Positions 51,101 to 59,918 are shown, numbered from the stretch's first letter. The stretch is DNA of 64,000 nt from Vreelandella populi (GCF_003989825.1 NZ_RZHE01000006.1:372001-436000), one strand, 5' to 3'. The notes: generated from the sequence alone by a model not told the origin. Made by a program: numbers and translations.

Positions 51101-51664
51101 TTGGGTGCGGCGCATGCGGTTCTCGGTTTCCCTGCGGCGCTCCTTGTACTTGGAAATGCCTGCCGCCTCTTCAAGCGTTGAACGCAGATCATCCGGGCGG
51201 GCTTCAATCAGGCGCGAAATCATGCCCTGGCCGATAATCGCGTAAGAGCGTGGCCCAAGGCCGGTGCCCATGAAAAGATCAGCGATATCCCGCCGCCGGC
51301 ACTTCTGGCCATTGAAGAAATAGTTGGACTGGCCGTCACGGGTAACCAACCGCTTGACCACAATTTCCGCGTATTGGGCGTACACGCCGCCCATGGTGCC
51401 GTCGCGATTGTCGAACTTGAGTTCAATAGACGCCTGGCCCACCGGTTTGCGACCGGTAGAGCCGTTGAAGATGACATCCGCCATGGATTCACCGCGCAGG
51501 GTTTTGGCGGACGATTCACCCATCACCCAGCGCACGGCATCGATAATATTGGATTTGCCACAGCCATTGGGGCCGACAATGGCCGTCATGTTGCCATCAA
51601 AAGGTACTGTGACCGGATCGACAAACGACTTGAACCCCACCAGGCGAATAGACGTTAAACGCAT
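48170..51664 (-). CDS. smc: Chromosome segregation protein SMC
   Basis: 1164 residues, full length. Walker A GPNGCGKSN (31-39) in the N-terminal ABC head, two long coiled coils around a hinge near residues 500-640, and a C-terminal head with the signature LLSGGEKALTALSLVF and Walker B CMLDEVDAPLDD. With ScpA/ScpB it compacts and segregates the chromosome. The presence of SMC rather than MukB agrees with a gammaproteobacterium outside Enterobacterales and Vibrionales. It is 36 nt after ccmI on the same strand. Confidence 0.97.
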   Translation of the reverse strand: MRLTSIRLVGFKSFVDPVTVPFDGNMTAIVGPNGCGKSNIIDAVRWVMGESSAKTLRGESMADVIFNGSTGRKPVGQASIELKFDNRDGTMGGVYAQYAEIVVKRLVTRDGQSNYFFNGQKCRRRDIADLFMGTGLGPRSYAIIGQGMISRLIEARPDDLRSTLEEAAGISKYKERRRETENRMRRTQENLERLDDIREELDKQLERLKRQAEAAKRYQELKQQEYRLKGELALLRGRTLRAEQSLQESRVRELEISVEKDVFGVRQCETRLEQAREQHDELAEVLERHQQQFFETTTRIARLEQDQAHRKSRDAQLAADIATARRELDEQRRVSEGDRERLAAIEERFEDLLPEHEALEEQLEALEQALADATPAMEAAEQQWTEAENRWRDSSREAERSQDQLRDLEQRIQRLQAEGQRRRQQRGDLADLSALREEHQHYQAQLEEAEERSEAFTQTREQWQQQYSDAKNVYQQATRTRDDKRASLSQRQGELASLQALIDAALTDHDPDIEAALATHGLSNAPRLGETLSVAPGWETVISWLLAPWLNARLMASHKLAALPEALATDWCLIDQKAPVVSTSGQRLDSLVNGAGALGEWLASIHYVDSGAEAERLVPSLLPGESVVSRDGVWRGRGWLHQQANGQGVDGLLLTRRRFNELDAQREQDEQTLALAEEQCEMASEAIEALELAREQQAEQERAHAASLQQLAIKERSAAQKLEHLESRASELDDELNQLQEDEAELTLTLEEQRARWHIAMETLEAASETREVATELRGRQREQREQLTREHAPLKTQQQTLALERERLTVERDSLRSQQSRSSDSEERLTLRIAELEEARETLLEPDEMAGEELEELLHQREQQERRLNDIRQQAQSLAEQLRNDELARQQHERNLEQSREQLQQRRMDVQALALKAATQDEHLAELGHDAEALAETLPSDAGEQAWQEKLESTGEKIRRLGAINLAAIEEYDQQAERRNYLEAQHAELVEALETLERAIKRIDQETRVRFRETFDQVNSGLQELFPRVFGGGAAWLTLTGDDLLETGVAIMARPPGKKNSTIHLLSGGEKALTALSLVFSIFQLNPAPFCMLDEVDAPLDDANVGRYAKLVKEMSENVQFIYITHNKIAMEAAERLMGVTMQEPGVSRLVSVGIDEAAALVD

Positions 51665-51700
51665 GCCGAACCTGCGTGGCGGTGGTTCAGAACAGGGGCA

Positions 51701-52666
51701 TTATTCAGATACACGATCACTCACAACCTCGGTGGCATTATCTTCAGCGCGGTTTTCACGGCTTTCTTCATTTAAAGGGGCGGCAAGCCCGTCGGGCAAT
51801 TCGGCTGGCGCATTCAGGCGCTCCTGGGCCGCGCGAATACCTTCGCGCAACGACTCAGCCATGGAGGTATCATTGATGGTGGCCAACGCCCGCCGCCAGT
51901 AGTCAATAGCGGCTTCATAGTCGCCGGTGTCAAAGGCGTGAATGCCGAGCAAGCCTAACACCGTTGGCTGGCGTGGATCTTGTGCCAGGGTTTCATCCAC
52001 CAGGTCTTGCACGCCTCTGGTGAGTTCACGGCCGGCCATGAAAAAGCGGATCTGGGCAAGCTGAGCCAACAGTTCAGGCAGGCGTCCTTCAAGGGCGATC
52101 AAACGTTCAAGAGCATTGACGGCCTTAGCCTCATGGCCGGTATCTCGGTAGAGCGGAAACAGCATGGCCCATACGTTGGGGTTATCCGGCTGCAGTACCG
52201 CCTGCTCCTCGATACGGGCTATATAGGTCGCGGCCGTGGCGGTCGCGTCCTCAAGCAACGCCTGCTGGACACCATATAGGGCAAGGTCACCTTCCGCCCC
52301 TTCTTCCATGTACCAGAACAGGCTGATCGCGGTCACGCCTAGCGCAATGAGCGGCACGGCCAGCCGCCCGGCACGGGGTGACTTCAGCGGGCGCACGGCA
52401 TGTGTAGCGGTATCTTCCAAAAGGCTGCGCTCAAGCTCCAGCTGCCCTTCGGCCCGCTGCTCGGCGTCGATATCATCCCGCTCAAAGGCGGCGTTCAGCG
52501 AAGCCAGGCGGCGCTTGAAAATTGCCACGTTCTGCTCGGTGGCATCGTCGCTTGCCTCAAAGGCCTGCTGCTGGTTATAAAGCGTGCGTGCCGAGCGCAG
52601 CGGCGCCAGTAGGCAGGCAATCGCGGGCAGCATGAGCAGCGCCACGGCAATCCATAAAAACGTCAT
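51701..52666 (-). CDS. ccmI: Cytochrome c maturation protein CcmI
   Basis: 321 residues: a membrane helix at each side of a short cytoplasmic loop (residues 3-22 and about 110-126), the loop LYNQQQAFEASDD...RRLASLNAAFERDDID, then a periplasmic TPR part (NVWAMLFPLYRDTGHEAKAVNALERLI; LGLLGIHAFDTGDYEAAIDYWRRAL). It delivers apocytochrome c to CcmF. It overlaps ccmH by 4 nt and is the last gene of the ccm operon. Confidence 0.93.
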   Translation of the reverse strand: MTFLWIAVALLMLPAIACLLAPLRSARTLYNQQQAFEASDDATEQNVAIFKRRLASLNAAFERDDIDAEQRAEGQLELERSLLEDTATHAVRPLKSPRAGRLAVPLIALGVTAISLFWYMEEGAEGDLALYGVQQALLEDATATAATYIARIEEQAVLQPDNPNVWAMLFPLYRDTGHEAKAVNALERLIALEGRLPELLAQLAQIRFFMAGRELTRGVQDLVDETLAQDPRQPTVLGLLGIHAFDTGDYEAAIDYWRRALATINDTSMAESLREGIRAAQERLNAPAELPDGLAAPLNEESRENRAEDNATEVVSDRVSE

Positions 52667-53133
52667 GGTGACCTCCGGCGTTCAAGCAGGGCATCAAGGC
52701 GGGCGCGCTCATCAGCGTTCAAGGCCTTGGCGGAGGCGTTGCGACGGGCACGAACGATCAGCATGACGATCAAGCAGCCAACAACACCCAAGCCGATGGG
52801 TAGACCCCATAGCAGGTACGTGCGGCGCTCCAGGCGCGGGTTATAGAGGATATAGTCGCCAAAACGCGCCACCATATGATCAACAATTTCGCTATCGGCC
52901 CGGCCTTCTCGAAGCAGCAAATACACACGCTCACGCATATCCGCGGAGATAGGCGCATCGGAGTCGCCAATTGCCTGGTTTTCACACAGCGGGCAGCGCA
53001 TGGACGCCGTCAGGTCGGCGTAGCGCTGCGCCAGCACCGGGTCGTCGAATTCGCGGATCTCGATCCCACCGGCCACTGCGCTGAGCGTCAGGGTGAGCAA
53101 GATAGCCACGGCAAGGGTGCGGATTATCGCCAT
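52663..53133 (-). CDS. ccmH: Cytochrome c maturation protein CcmH
   Basis: 156 residues: signal peptide (1-22), the redox motif MRCPLCENQAI with Cys47/Cys50, and a C-terminal membrane helix (LWGLPIGLGVVGCLIVMLIV). It reduces the heme-binding cysteines of apocytochrome c. It overlaps ccmG by 10 nt. Confidence 0.95.
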   Translation of the reverse strand: MAIIRTLAVAILLTLTLSAVAGGIEIREFDDPVLAQRYADLTASMRCPLCENQAIGDSDAPISADMRERVYLLLREGRADSEIVDHMVARFGDYILYNPRLERRTYLLWGLPIGLGVVGCLIVMLIVRARRNASAKALNADERARLDALLERRRSP

Positions 53134-53651
53134 TTGGCCACCTCCGGCAAAATGCGCTCCGTCACATCGTCAGGTGAAATATAACCCTTGTGGTGATAGC
53201 GGATAATGCCATCGTCATCGATCAGAAACGTTTCCGGCGCGCCATACACCCCCAGATCAAAACCTAGGCTTCCTTCAGGGTCGAAGATATTGACGGCAAA
53301 AGGATCACCATACTCGTTGAGAAAGCTCATGCCTTTCTCGCGGGTATCGCGGTAGTTCACCCCCACCATGCGAATGCCGCGGTCGGCAAGCTCGAGCAGT
53401 TGGGGCATCTCCTGTTTGCAGGCCGGGCACCATTCGCCCCACACGTTGACCAGTGTAACTTCACCTTGTAGTAGCGTCTGGTCGACATGGCGGTTCGCAT
53501 CACGCAGGGTGGTCGCCTCGAACGCCGGGAACTCCCGCGCCATCAGCGCGGAGTCCCGCGCTGATGGGTCATGCTGCAGGCGCTGGTAGAAAAACAGCGC
53601 TACCATCAAAAAGCCTACCGGCAGGAGTAACAGCAGCCATCGGCGGTTCAT
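53124..53651 (-). CDS. ccmG: Thiol:disulfide interchange protein CcmG (DsbE)
   Basis: 175 residues with an N-terminal membrane anchor and a periplasmic thioredoxin fold. The active site is WGEWCPACKQE (Cys75, Cys78), with the family-specific GVYGAPETFLID cis-proline loop. It keeps apocytochrome cysteines reduced together with CcmH. It overlaps ccmF by 4 nt. Confidence 0.96.
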   Translation of the reverse strand: MNRRWLLLLLPVGFLMVALFFYQRLQHDPSARDSALMAREFPAFEATTLRDANRHVDQTLLQGEVTLVNVWGEWCPACKQEMPQLLELADRGIRMVGVNYRDTREKGMSFLNEYGDPFAVNIFDPEGSLGFDLGVYGAPETFLIDDDGIIRYHHKGYISPDDVTERILPEVAKWR

Positions 53652-55657
53652 GGGGTAACCTCCTGTTCGTCGATGTGCTGGCGGCTGGCCAGCTGGACAT
53701 GGCTTACCGCCTGGGTCCGCCGGTAGCGTTTGTCGATAACCGCTAGTACGCCACCCAACGCCATCAACAAACCACCCAGCCAGAGCCAGCGTACAAAAGG
53801 CTTGTACTGAATACGCATGGCCCAGCTGCCGTCGTTCAGGTCTTCACCCATGGCGACATAAAGATCCCGAAACAGGCCAGGGCGCAGCGCCACCTGGGTC
53901 ATGGGCATGCCGGTGGCGAGATAAAAGCGCTTTTCCGGACGCATCTGAAAATGGCGGCCTGAATCGATGTTGTGCACCTCAAGCACTGCCGTATCGGCTA
54001 TAAAGTTGGCCCCACGGCGACTGACAAGCTCATTCATGGTGAACCGGTAGCCCGCCATCTCAACCGTTGTGCCCGGCGCCATGCGCACCGTGCGCTCGCT
54101 GGCGTAGTTGGACACCACCGCAACGCCAATAATCGTCACGGCAATACCCAGATGCCCAAGCACCATGCCCCAGTAAGCCAGCGACAGCTTGCGAAGGCCC
54201 GCTAACCGCGTCGTGCCATGGCGGGTTTTATCAACAAGGTCGCGCACCATGGGCAGCACAATCCAAAGTGCGGCCACGATGCCAAGCGAGGCCCACAGGT
54301 TCCACTCCCCCCGATAGATAAGCGGTAACACCATACCAAGTACCAGCGCCGCGCCACCGGCAAGCCACAGTTTGCCTACCAGTTCACGAGACGCCATGCG
54401 CTTCCAACGTGCCACCGGCCCAAGACCCATAAAGATGCACATGACCACAGTCAGCGGCACGAACAGAGCGTTGAAGTACGGTGGGCCCACGCTGATTTTG
54501 CCAAGCCCGAGCGAGTCGAGAATCAGCGGATAAAGCGTACCCAGCAAAATGGTTACGGTCATGATGACCAGCAGGATGTTGTTGACCAGCAGCAACGCAT
54601 CCCGGGAGAGCCAGCTGAAACTGACGTGGTGGCTTACCCTCGGTGCACGCAGGGCAAATATTCCCAGCGACAGCGTGACGGTGATGGCCAACAGCACCAG
54701 GATAAAAAGCCCGCGCGAAGGGTCATTGGCAAACGCGTGTACCGAGGTAAGCACGCCCGAGCGCACCAGAAAAGTCCCCATCAGCGAAAGCGAAAAGGTG
54801 AAGATGGCCAGCAGCACGGTCCAGCTTTTAAACGAGCCGCGTTTCTCGGTGACGGCCAGCGAGTGGATCAACGCCGTACCGGTCAGCCAGGGCAGGAGCG
54901 AAGCGTTTTCCACCGGGTCCCAGAACCACCAGCCGCCCCAGCCAAGCTCGTAATAGGCCCACCAGCTGCCCAGCGCAATCCCCACGGTTAAAAAGGCCCA
55001 GGCGATATTGGTCCAGGGGCGCGCCCAGCGAGTCCAGGCGGCATCCAGGCGCCCGCCCAGCAAGGCCGCTATGGCGAAGGCAAACACCACCGAGAACCCG
55101 ACATAGCCCATATACAGCATGGGCGGGTGCACAATCAGCCCAATATCCTGAAGCAGCGGGTTAAGGTCCGCGCCATCCTGGGGCACGTTGGGCAGCAGCC
55201 GCGTGAACGGGTTGGAGGTGAGCAGAATAAACAGCAGAAAGCCCACGCTGATAAAGCCCATGATACCCTGCACCCGGGCCAGCATGTTCCTCGGCAAACT
55301 GTTTGAGAAGCGCGAGGCCGCATAGCCCCAGCCTGCCAGCATCAGGCTCCACAGCAGCACCGAGCCTTCGTGGTTGCCCCATACCGCGCTCAGCTTGTAG
55401 TACCAGGGCAGCATTGAATTGGAATTATTGGCCACGTTCGCCACGCTGAAATCATCCAGCGCGTAGCTTGTGGTCAAACATAGATAGGCAATCGCAATAA
55501 ACAGAAACTGACCAACCGCCATGGGGTGGCCGTAGGCCATCCATAGCGGCCTTCGCGTAGCGACACCGGCCAGCGGCATAATCGTCTGCACCACCGCCAT
55601 CAGCAAGGCGATAATCAGCGCGAAATGGCCAAGTTCCGGAATAATTTTAACTAACAT
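53648..55657 (-). CDS. ccmF: Cytochrome c heme lyase subunit CcmF
   Basis: 669 residues from ATG 55657 (MLVKIIPELGHFALIIALL), with GGAG 6 nt before. About 15 membrane helices. The WWD heme-handling domain is clear (WGGWWFWDPVENASLLPWLTGTALIHS), together with conserved histidines in HPPMLYMGYVG. It attaches heme from CcmE to apocytochrome c. A 93-nt gap separates it from ccmE, the only wide gap in the operon. Confidence 0.97.
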   Translation of the reverse strand: MLVKIIPELGHFALIIALLMAVVQTIMPLAGVATRRPLWMAYGHPMAVGQFLFIAIAYLCLTTSYALDDFSVANVANNSNSMLPWYYKLSAVWGNHEGSVLLWSLMLAGWGYAASRFSNSLPRNMLARVQGIMGFISVGFLLFILLTSNPFTRLLPNVPQDGADLNPLLQDIGLIVHPPMLYMGYVGFSVVFAFAIAALLGGRLDAAWTRWARPWTNIAWAFLTVGIALGSWWAYYELGWGGWWFWDPVENASLLPWLTGTALIHSLAVTEKRGSFKSWTVLLAIFTFSLSLMGTFLVRSGVLTSVHAFANDPSRGLFILVLLAITVTLSLGIFALRAPRVSHHVSFSWLSRDALLLVNNILLVIMTVTILLGTLYPLILDSLGLGKISVGPPYFNALFVPLTVVMCIFMGLGPVARWKRMASRELVGKLWLAGGAALVLGMVLPLIYRGEWNLWASLGIVAALWIVLPMVRDLVDKTRHGTTRLAGLRKLSLAYWGMVLGHLGIAVTIIGVAVVSNYASERTVRMAPGTTVEMAGYRFTMNELVSRRGANFIADTAVLEVHNIDSGRHFQMRPEKRFYLATGMPMTQVALRPGLFRDLYVAMGEDLNDGSWAMRIQYKPFVRWLWLGGLLMALGGVLAVIDKRYRRTQAVSHVQLASRQHIDEQEVTP

Positions 55658-55750
55658 CTGCACTCCAACCTGGCACTGACAACAGGGCACACGGCCCCCA
55701 AGCAAGCCATGTTAAACCGGTAAATTCTCGTAACGCTCTTCAAGCGACAG

Positions 55751-56233
55751 CTACTGCTCAAGGCGCTGCCCTACTTCAGCCGCCTTGGCCTGATAGTCAG
55801 CAGCCGAGTAGCCAGCTTCTTCAAGCGCTTGTGCCACTTCAGGCGGCATATAGTTTTCATCATGGCGGGCAAGCACCTTGTCGGCCACGAACCGGCCATC
55901 GTTCTGGAGTTTGCCTATCACCACCACACCCTGCCCCTCACGGAAAAGATCTGGCAGTATGCCGCTGTAGGCCACGCCAAGCTCGTCCACATAGTCGGTA
56001 ATCTGAAATTCGACATCCAGGCTTTGCGGGTCGCGAATAACCGACCCCTCTTTCACCATGCCCCCTGCCCGAATAGTGCGCTCGACAGGCGCATCGCCCT
56101 GGGCAATCTGTACCGGACTGAAGAACAGGTTGATGTTGGCGCGCAGGGCATACAGCGTCAGGCCTACGGCCAAGGCGGTCAGCATCAGGCAGCCCAGAAT
56201 GATCAGCAGCTTTTGGCGGCGTTTAGGTGTCAT
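55751..56233 (-). CDS. ccmE: Heme chaperone CcmE
   Basis: 160 residues from ATG 56233 ([16 protein letters not shown]). A membrane anchor, an OB-fold, and the covalent heme-binding His124 in [10 protein letters not shown] (HxxxY type). It receives heme from the CcmABC complex. It overlaps ccmD by 11 nt. Confidence 0.96.
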   Translation of the reverse strand: MTPKRRQKLLIILGCLMLTALAVGLTLYALRANINLFFSPVQIAQGDAPVERTIRAGGMVKEGSVIRDPQSLDVEFQITDYVDELGVAYSGILPDLFREGQGVVVIGKLQNDGRFVADKVLARHDENYMPPEVAQALEEAGYSAADYQAKAAEVGQRLEQ

Positions 56234-56459
56234 CAGCTTGGCTCGCTTGAAGTGAGTTCGGCGCTGTCTTGCCACTCTGGGGCGGGCGCATTTTTTCACG
56301 ACGGGTGCGGCGTGTTAAAGAGCGTATCAGCAGGCGGCGCTCAATGCGGGCATGCCACACACAGGCGATCATCAAAAGTGCCGTAACGCCCCAGGCCGCC
56401 CAGACGTAAGGCCCGTGCCCGCCCATGGCCAAGAACGCGGCAAACGAAGAAAACGCCAT
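56223..56459 (-). CDS. ccmD: Heme exporter protein CcmD
   Basis: 78 residues with one membrane helix ([23 protein letters not shown], the CcmD hallmark) and a basic tail. It stabilises the CcmABC-CcmE complex. It overlaps the ccmC stop by one base (TAATG). Confidence 0.92.
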   Translation of the reverse strand: MAFSSFAAFLAMGGHGPYVWAAWGVTALLMIACVWHARIERRLLIRSLTRRTRREKMRPPQSGKTAPNSLQASQADDT

Positions 56460-57205
56460 TAGCGCGCCTCCCTGATCAGATCTATCACCCAGCGCTTGTT
56501 CATTTCCCGGCGCAGGATTTCATTACGCGTGCGCATCAGTGTCAGCGCAATAAAAAAGCCGTAAAACCCCAACACCATGACCAGCAACGGCAGCCACATT
56601 TCCGTGGGCATGGCGGGGCGTGAGGTCAGCGTAAAGGTCGCTGGCTGGTGGAGGGTAAACCACCAGTCGACCGAGTACTTGATAATCGGAATATTGATCA
56701 CCCCTACCATGGCCAGCACCGAGGCCGCTTTTGAGCCGCTATCGCGGCTGGCAAAGGCGCCGCGCAGAGCAATAACGCCGAGAAACAGAAACAGCAGAAT
56801 CAGCATGGAGGTCAGCCTGGCATCCCACATCCACCAGGTACCCCAGGTGGGCACACCCCACACCGCCCCGGAAAATAGGGCCACAAACGTCATCACCGCT
56901 CCAAACGGCGCCATGACCGTCGCCGCCATATCTGCCACCTTGATCTTCCATACCATGAAGACGAGGCTCGCTGCCGCCATCGAAACAAACACCGACTGGG
57001 CAAGAAAGGCGGCGGGCACGTGGACATAAATGATTCTGAAGCTGTCGCCCTGCCCTTGGTTCACCTCGGTGGGTGCGAAGGCCAATCCCCATACCGTACC
57101 GGTCGCAATGAGTAGCAGGGAGACTGCCCAGCACCAAGGCTGCACCCTTGCGCTCATTGCATAGAACCATTTGGGTGAGCCCCACTTATGGATAAAGGTC
57201 CACAT
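56459..57205 (-). CDS. ccmC: Heme exporter protein CcmC
   Basis: About 248 residues from ATG 57205 with GAGGA upstream; a TTG at 57223 overlapping the ccmB stop is the alternative. Six membrane helices, the WWD motif [21 protein letters not shown], and the flanking periplasmic histidines in IYVHVPAAF and FTLHQPATF. It loads heme onto CcmE. Confidence 0.96.
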   Translation of the reverse strand: MWTFIHKWGSPKWFYAMSARVQPWCWAVSLLLIATGTVWGLAFAPTEVNQGQGDSFRIIYVHVPAAFLAQSVFVSMAAASLVFMVWKIKVADMAATVMAPFGAVMTFVALFSGAVWGVPTWGTWWMWDARLTSMLILLFLFLGVIALRGAFASRDSGSKAASVLAMVGVINIPIIKYSVDWWFTLHQPATFTLTSRPAMPTEMWLPLLVMVLGFYGFFIALTLMRTRNEILRREMNKRWVIDLIREAR

Positions 57206-57219
57206 GACGTGTTCTGTCC

Positions 57220-57915
57220 TCAACCGTTAATGCTGATACGTAGCGAAGCGGCAATCGCCCAGGGCGCCAATAGCAGAGAAGCGGCGAGTAAGGCTCCCAA
57301 CATGGCCAGGTGCGCGGCAATGCCATCACCGTTAATCGCGGCCTGCACTGCCCCTACCCCAAAAATAAGCACCGGAATATAAAGCGGTAGTATCAATAGC
57401 GATAGCAGTACACCACCCCGGGCAATACCCACCGTGAGGGCGGCACCAATGGCACCAATCAAACTCAGGCTAGCGCTACCTATCGCCAGTGAAAGCGACA
57501 ACACTGCGTAACTTCCTGCCGGAAGCGCCAGCATGATACCTAAAAGTGGCGCCACGATAGCGAGCGGCAGTCCGGTGAACAACCAATGGGCGGCCACCTT
57601 TGCCAACCCAAGGACAGCCAATGGCTGGGGCGTCAACAAGAGCTGCTCCAGACTGCCATCGTCATAGTCGGTGCGAAAAAGGCTATCCAGAGACAGCAGT
57701 GCGGCTAAAAGCGCGGCGACCCACAAAAGCCCCGGCGCGATGAGCGACAGTACCGCTGGGTCGGGTGAAATACCGATAGGAAACAGGGTTACCACCAGAG
57801 CAAAAAATACCAGCGGATTGAGCAACTCGCCACGCCGCCTGAACATCAGGGTGACATCGCGTTTAAGCGTGGCCTTGAAGGCAACCCAAAGTCCGCCTTG
57901 TGGGGTATCAAGCAT
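57220..57915 (-). CDS. ccmB: Heme exporter membrane subunit CcmB
   Basis: 231 residues with six membrane helices and the family pattern [35 protein letters not shown] and [19 protein letters not shown]. It is the membrane partner of the CcmA ATPase and releases holo-CcmE. It lies 9 nt after ccmA. Confidence 0.95.
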   Translation of the reverse strand: MLDTPQGGLWVAFKATLKRDVTLMFRRRGELLNPLVFFALVVTLFPIGISPDPAVLSLIAPGLLWVAALLAALLSLDSLFRTDYDDGSLEQLLLTPQPLAVLGLAKVAAHWLFTGLPLAIVAPLLGIMLALPAGSYAVLSLSLAIGSASLSLIGAIGAALTVGIARGGVLLSLLILPLYIPVLIFGVGAVQAAINGDGIAAHLAMLGALLAASLLLAPWAIAASLRISING

Positions 57916-57924
57916 TATCCTCTC

Positions 57925-58545
57925 CTACCCCAGTTGGACGCTGCGAACGGCGGGTGAAACGGCCAGGGCATGATGCGTTGTCAGCAGAACGCTTCCCCCA
58001 GTCTGAGCGTGGGCGGCCAGCTGCTTTTCAAGCGCGTCTACCCCCTGGCGGTCAATAGCGGTAAACGGTTCATCCAGCACCCAGAGCGCGCGACGCGTAA
58101 GCGTTAACCGGGCTAAAGCCACCCGGCGCTGCTGCCCGGCGGACAGCTGCCCAGCCAGCACGTCTTCAAAGCCGCCTAGCCCCACGTGCAAAAGCGCGCG
58201 CAGGCGCTGTTCCTCGTCGCCTTTATCGCCATTAAGCGCCTGGTACCAGGCAAGGTTCTCAAGCGGGGTGAGCCCCGCCTTGACGCCTGGCGAGTGGCCC
58301 AGATAAAGCAGGTTGGCAAGAAAGTGTTCGCGCACTTTAGCCAGTCGCTCGCCGTTCCAATAAAGCTCGCCGTGGTAATCACCCAGCTGGCCAGCCAGAA
58401 GCTTTAGCAATGTGGTTTTTCCACTGCCGTTGGGGCCTTCAATTCGAACGATTTCACCGCTGCGAATATCCAGATCGAGCCCTTCAAATAACCAGCGCCC
58501 GTCGCGCTCGCAGGCTAGCTGTCGTGCTTGCAGGCACAGGCTCAA
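57925..58545 (-). CDS. ccmA: Heme exporter ATP-binding subunit CcmA
   Basis: 206 residues from a TTG at 58545 with GGAG 6 nt upstream; this start (LSLCLQARQLACERDG) gives the usual CcmA length, while the longer open frame from 58641 has an unrelated leader. Walker A GPNGSGKTT, signature LSAGQQRRVALARL, Walker B LWVLDEP. First gene of the ccm operon. Confidence 0.94.
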   Translation of the reverse strand: MSLCLQARQLACERDGRWLFEGLDLDIRSGEIVRIEGPNGSGKTTLLKLLAGQLGDYHGELYWNGERLAKVREHFLANLLYLGHSPGVKAGLTPLENLAWYQALNGDKGDEEQRLRALLHVGLGGFEDVLAGQLSAGQQRRVALARLTLTRRALWVLDEPFTAIDRQGVDALEKQLAAHAQTGGSVLLTTHHALAVSPAVRSVQLG

Positions 58546-58699
58546 GTGTCTCTCCCAGCGTATTGATAATGGGCAAAACTCTACACGGAAAGCCACTTTA
58601 CCGCCAGCCAGTGAGGATTGTTCCAGCCATAAAATTAGCATGCTAAATATAGCAACATGACGTATTACCCACGATGGCAGACTAAAAACAACACTAACA

Positions 58700-58747
58700 C
58701 TGTATGCAAAAACAGCTGTATACTAAAACCACTGTATGAAAAACCAT
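58700..58747 (+). promoter_or_regulatory. SOS box and two degenerate tandem copies
   Basis: CTGTATGCAAAAACAG at 58700-58715 fits the LexA box CTGT-N8-ACAG. It is followed head to tail, with exactly 16-bp spacing, by CTGTATACTAAAACCA (58716) and CTGTATGAAAAACCAT (58732), which keep the CTGTAT half. All lie within 116 bp of the UmuD-like gene start at 58816. Confidence 0.75.
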
Positions 58748-58815
58748 ATTAAAAAGCATACTGAACTACCACGATTACATGCCTAGGGAACGGGCGCTGC
58801 ATTGGAGAATCCCCT

Positions 58816-59247
58816 ATGAATATGTCGATGTCAGCACCAACCCATGCCTGCCGTGTAGCCCTGGCAGGATCCCCCTGCTCTGCCAAAAGCATTCAGTCTG
58901 CCCACTCCTTCACGGCGCCGCGCATGACGAGGCATAACACCTATGCGCTCAAGATACGCGGCAACCGCATGCGCGATTGCAACCTGTTTGATGGAGATGT
59001 CATTATTATTCGTCGTTTTCAGCACGATGCGCATGAAGAGACCGCCGTGGCACAGATCAATCAACAGGAAATCGCCTTGAAACACCTGTCGATCAATCGC
59101 TTTGGGGTGCATCTATGGCCTGCCGATGTCCACGCGCCGGATCTTTTTTTACATAACCGTGATATTCAAGTATTGGGAATGGTCATGGGTGTGGCTCAGC
59201 ACGACTCAGTGGCTGACAGCGCTGCCCATGGGCCTCTGGAGCACTGA
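58816..59247 (+). CDS. LexA/UmuD-like S24 protein lacking the catalytic serine
   Basis: 143 residues, no DNA-binding domain. It matches the C-terminal S24 fold of LexA/UmuD: YALKIRGNRMRDCNLFDGDVIIIRR corresponds to the LexA GxSMxxxGIxDGD motif, and AVAQINQQEIALKHL supplies the general-base Lys89. The nucleophile position is Arg51 (CGC, one base from AGC Ser), so it should not self-cleave. An Ala-Gly pair (VALAGS, 17-18) stands where LexA/UmuD are cleaved. Length and domain plan are UmuD-like, but no umuC follows; instead yigZ starts at the next codon. Probably SOS-induced from the tandem boxes upstream. It could modulate LexA, RecA or a polymerase as a pseudo-substrate; this is inference. Confidence 0.8.
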   Translation: MNMSMSAPTHACRVALAGSPCSAKSIQSAHSFTAPRMTRHNTYALKIRGNRMRDCNLFDGDVIIIRRFQHDAHEETAVAQINQQEIALKHLSINRFGVHLWPADVHAPDLFLHNRDIQVLGMVMGVAQHDSVADSAAHGPLEH

Positions 59248-59880
59248 TTGCGTTACCGAGTACCTGATTTACCTGCCGCGCAGTGGCAGGTTACGGACAT
59301 CGAAGTCGAAAAGAGCCAGTTTATTACCTGGCTATGCCACGCGCCGGACATTGACGCCTTTAGCGCGCTGCTTGAGGCGGCCAGGGCTACTCACCCCAAC
59401 GCCAGCCATCACTGCACGGCTTATATAGCCGGCCCTCCTGGCGAGCAGACGCGCATTGGCTTCTCTGATGACGGCGAGCCTGGCGGCACGGCGGGGCGCC
59501 CCATGTATCAGGTACTGCAGGGCAGCCAACTGGGTGAAATCGGCGGTGTGGTGATTCGCTACTTTGGTGGCACCAAACTGGGTACCGGTGGCTTGGCGCG
59601 CGCTTATGCCCATGCGGTCAGCCATGCGCTGGAAAGCCTGCCTACCCGTGAAGTGATCGAGCGCGATGCTTATCATCTGCGGTTGTCGTTTGCTAATGAA
59701 GCCATTGCCCGCACTTGGTGCAGTGAGCAGTCCATTCCCGTTGAACAGGTCGATTACGACGGTAACGGCGCGCAGCTGACCATTGGCTGGCCTCGCGATC
59801 AGGTGTTTGATATTTCCCCGCTGGAAAACCGCTTAAAATGCACTCTGGACGTTAGCCTGGTAAATATACCCGCTTCCTGA
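59248..59880 (+). CDS. yigZ: YigZ/IMPACT family protein
   Basis: 210 residues. The start is a TTG at 59248, immediately after the UmuD-like stop, with GGAG 7 nt before. The UPF0029 N-terminal domain has KSQFITWLCHAPDIDAFSALLEAARATHPNASHHCTAYI and SDDGEPGGTAGRPMYQVLQG, and then YFGGTKLGTGGLARAYAHAV. The C-terminal DUF1949-type ferredoxin fold ends the protein. The family (IMPACT/YIH1 in eukaryotes) is linked to translation regulation; the bacterial function is unclear. Coupling to an SOS-type gene is unusual. Confidence 0.93.
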   Translation: MRYRVPDLPAAQWQVTDIEVEKSQFITWLCHAPDIDAFSALLEAARATHPNASHHCTAYIAGPPGEQTRIGFSDDGEPGGTAGRPMYQVLQGSQLGEIGGVVIRYFGGTKLGTGGLARAYAHAVSHALESLPTREVIERDAYHLRLSFANEAIARTWCSEQSIPVEQVDYDGNGAQLTIGWPRDQVFDISPLENRLKCTLDVSLVNIPAS

Positions 59881-59884
59881 GCCA

Positions 59885-59918
59885 TAAAAAACGGCTTACG
59901 GAGTAACCCGTAAGCCGT
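59885..59918 (-). terminator. Terminator of oadGAB
   Basis: An 11-bp perfect stem ACGGCTTACGG/CCGTAAGCCGT with a 6-nt loop; on the minus strand TTTTTT follows. It may also end yigZ on the other strand. Confidence 0.85.

Noticed and set aside
48470-51902. Several 150-190 residue frames opposite smc and ccmI
   Set aside because: Low-complexity Ser/Arg or Cys-rich products, as expected from the antisense of coiled-coil coding DNA.
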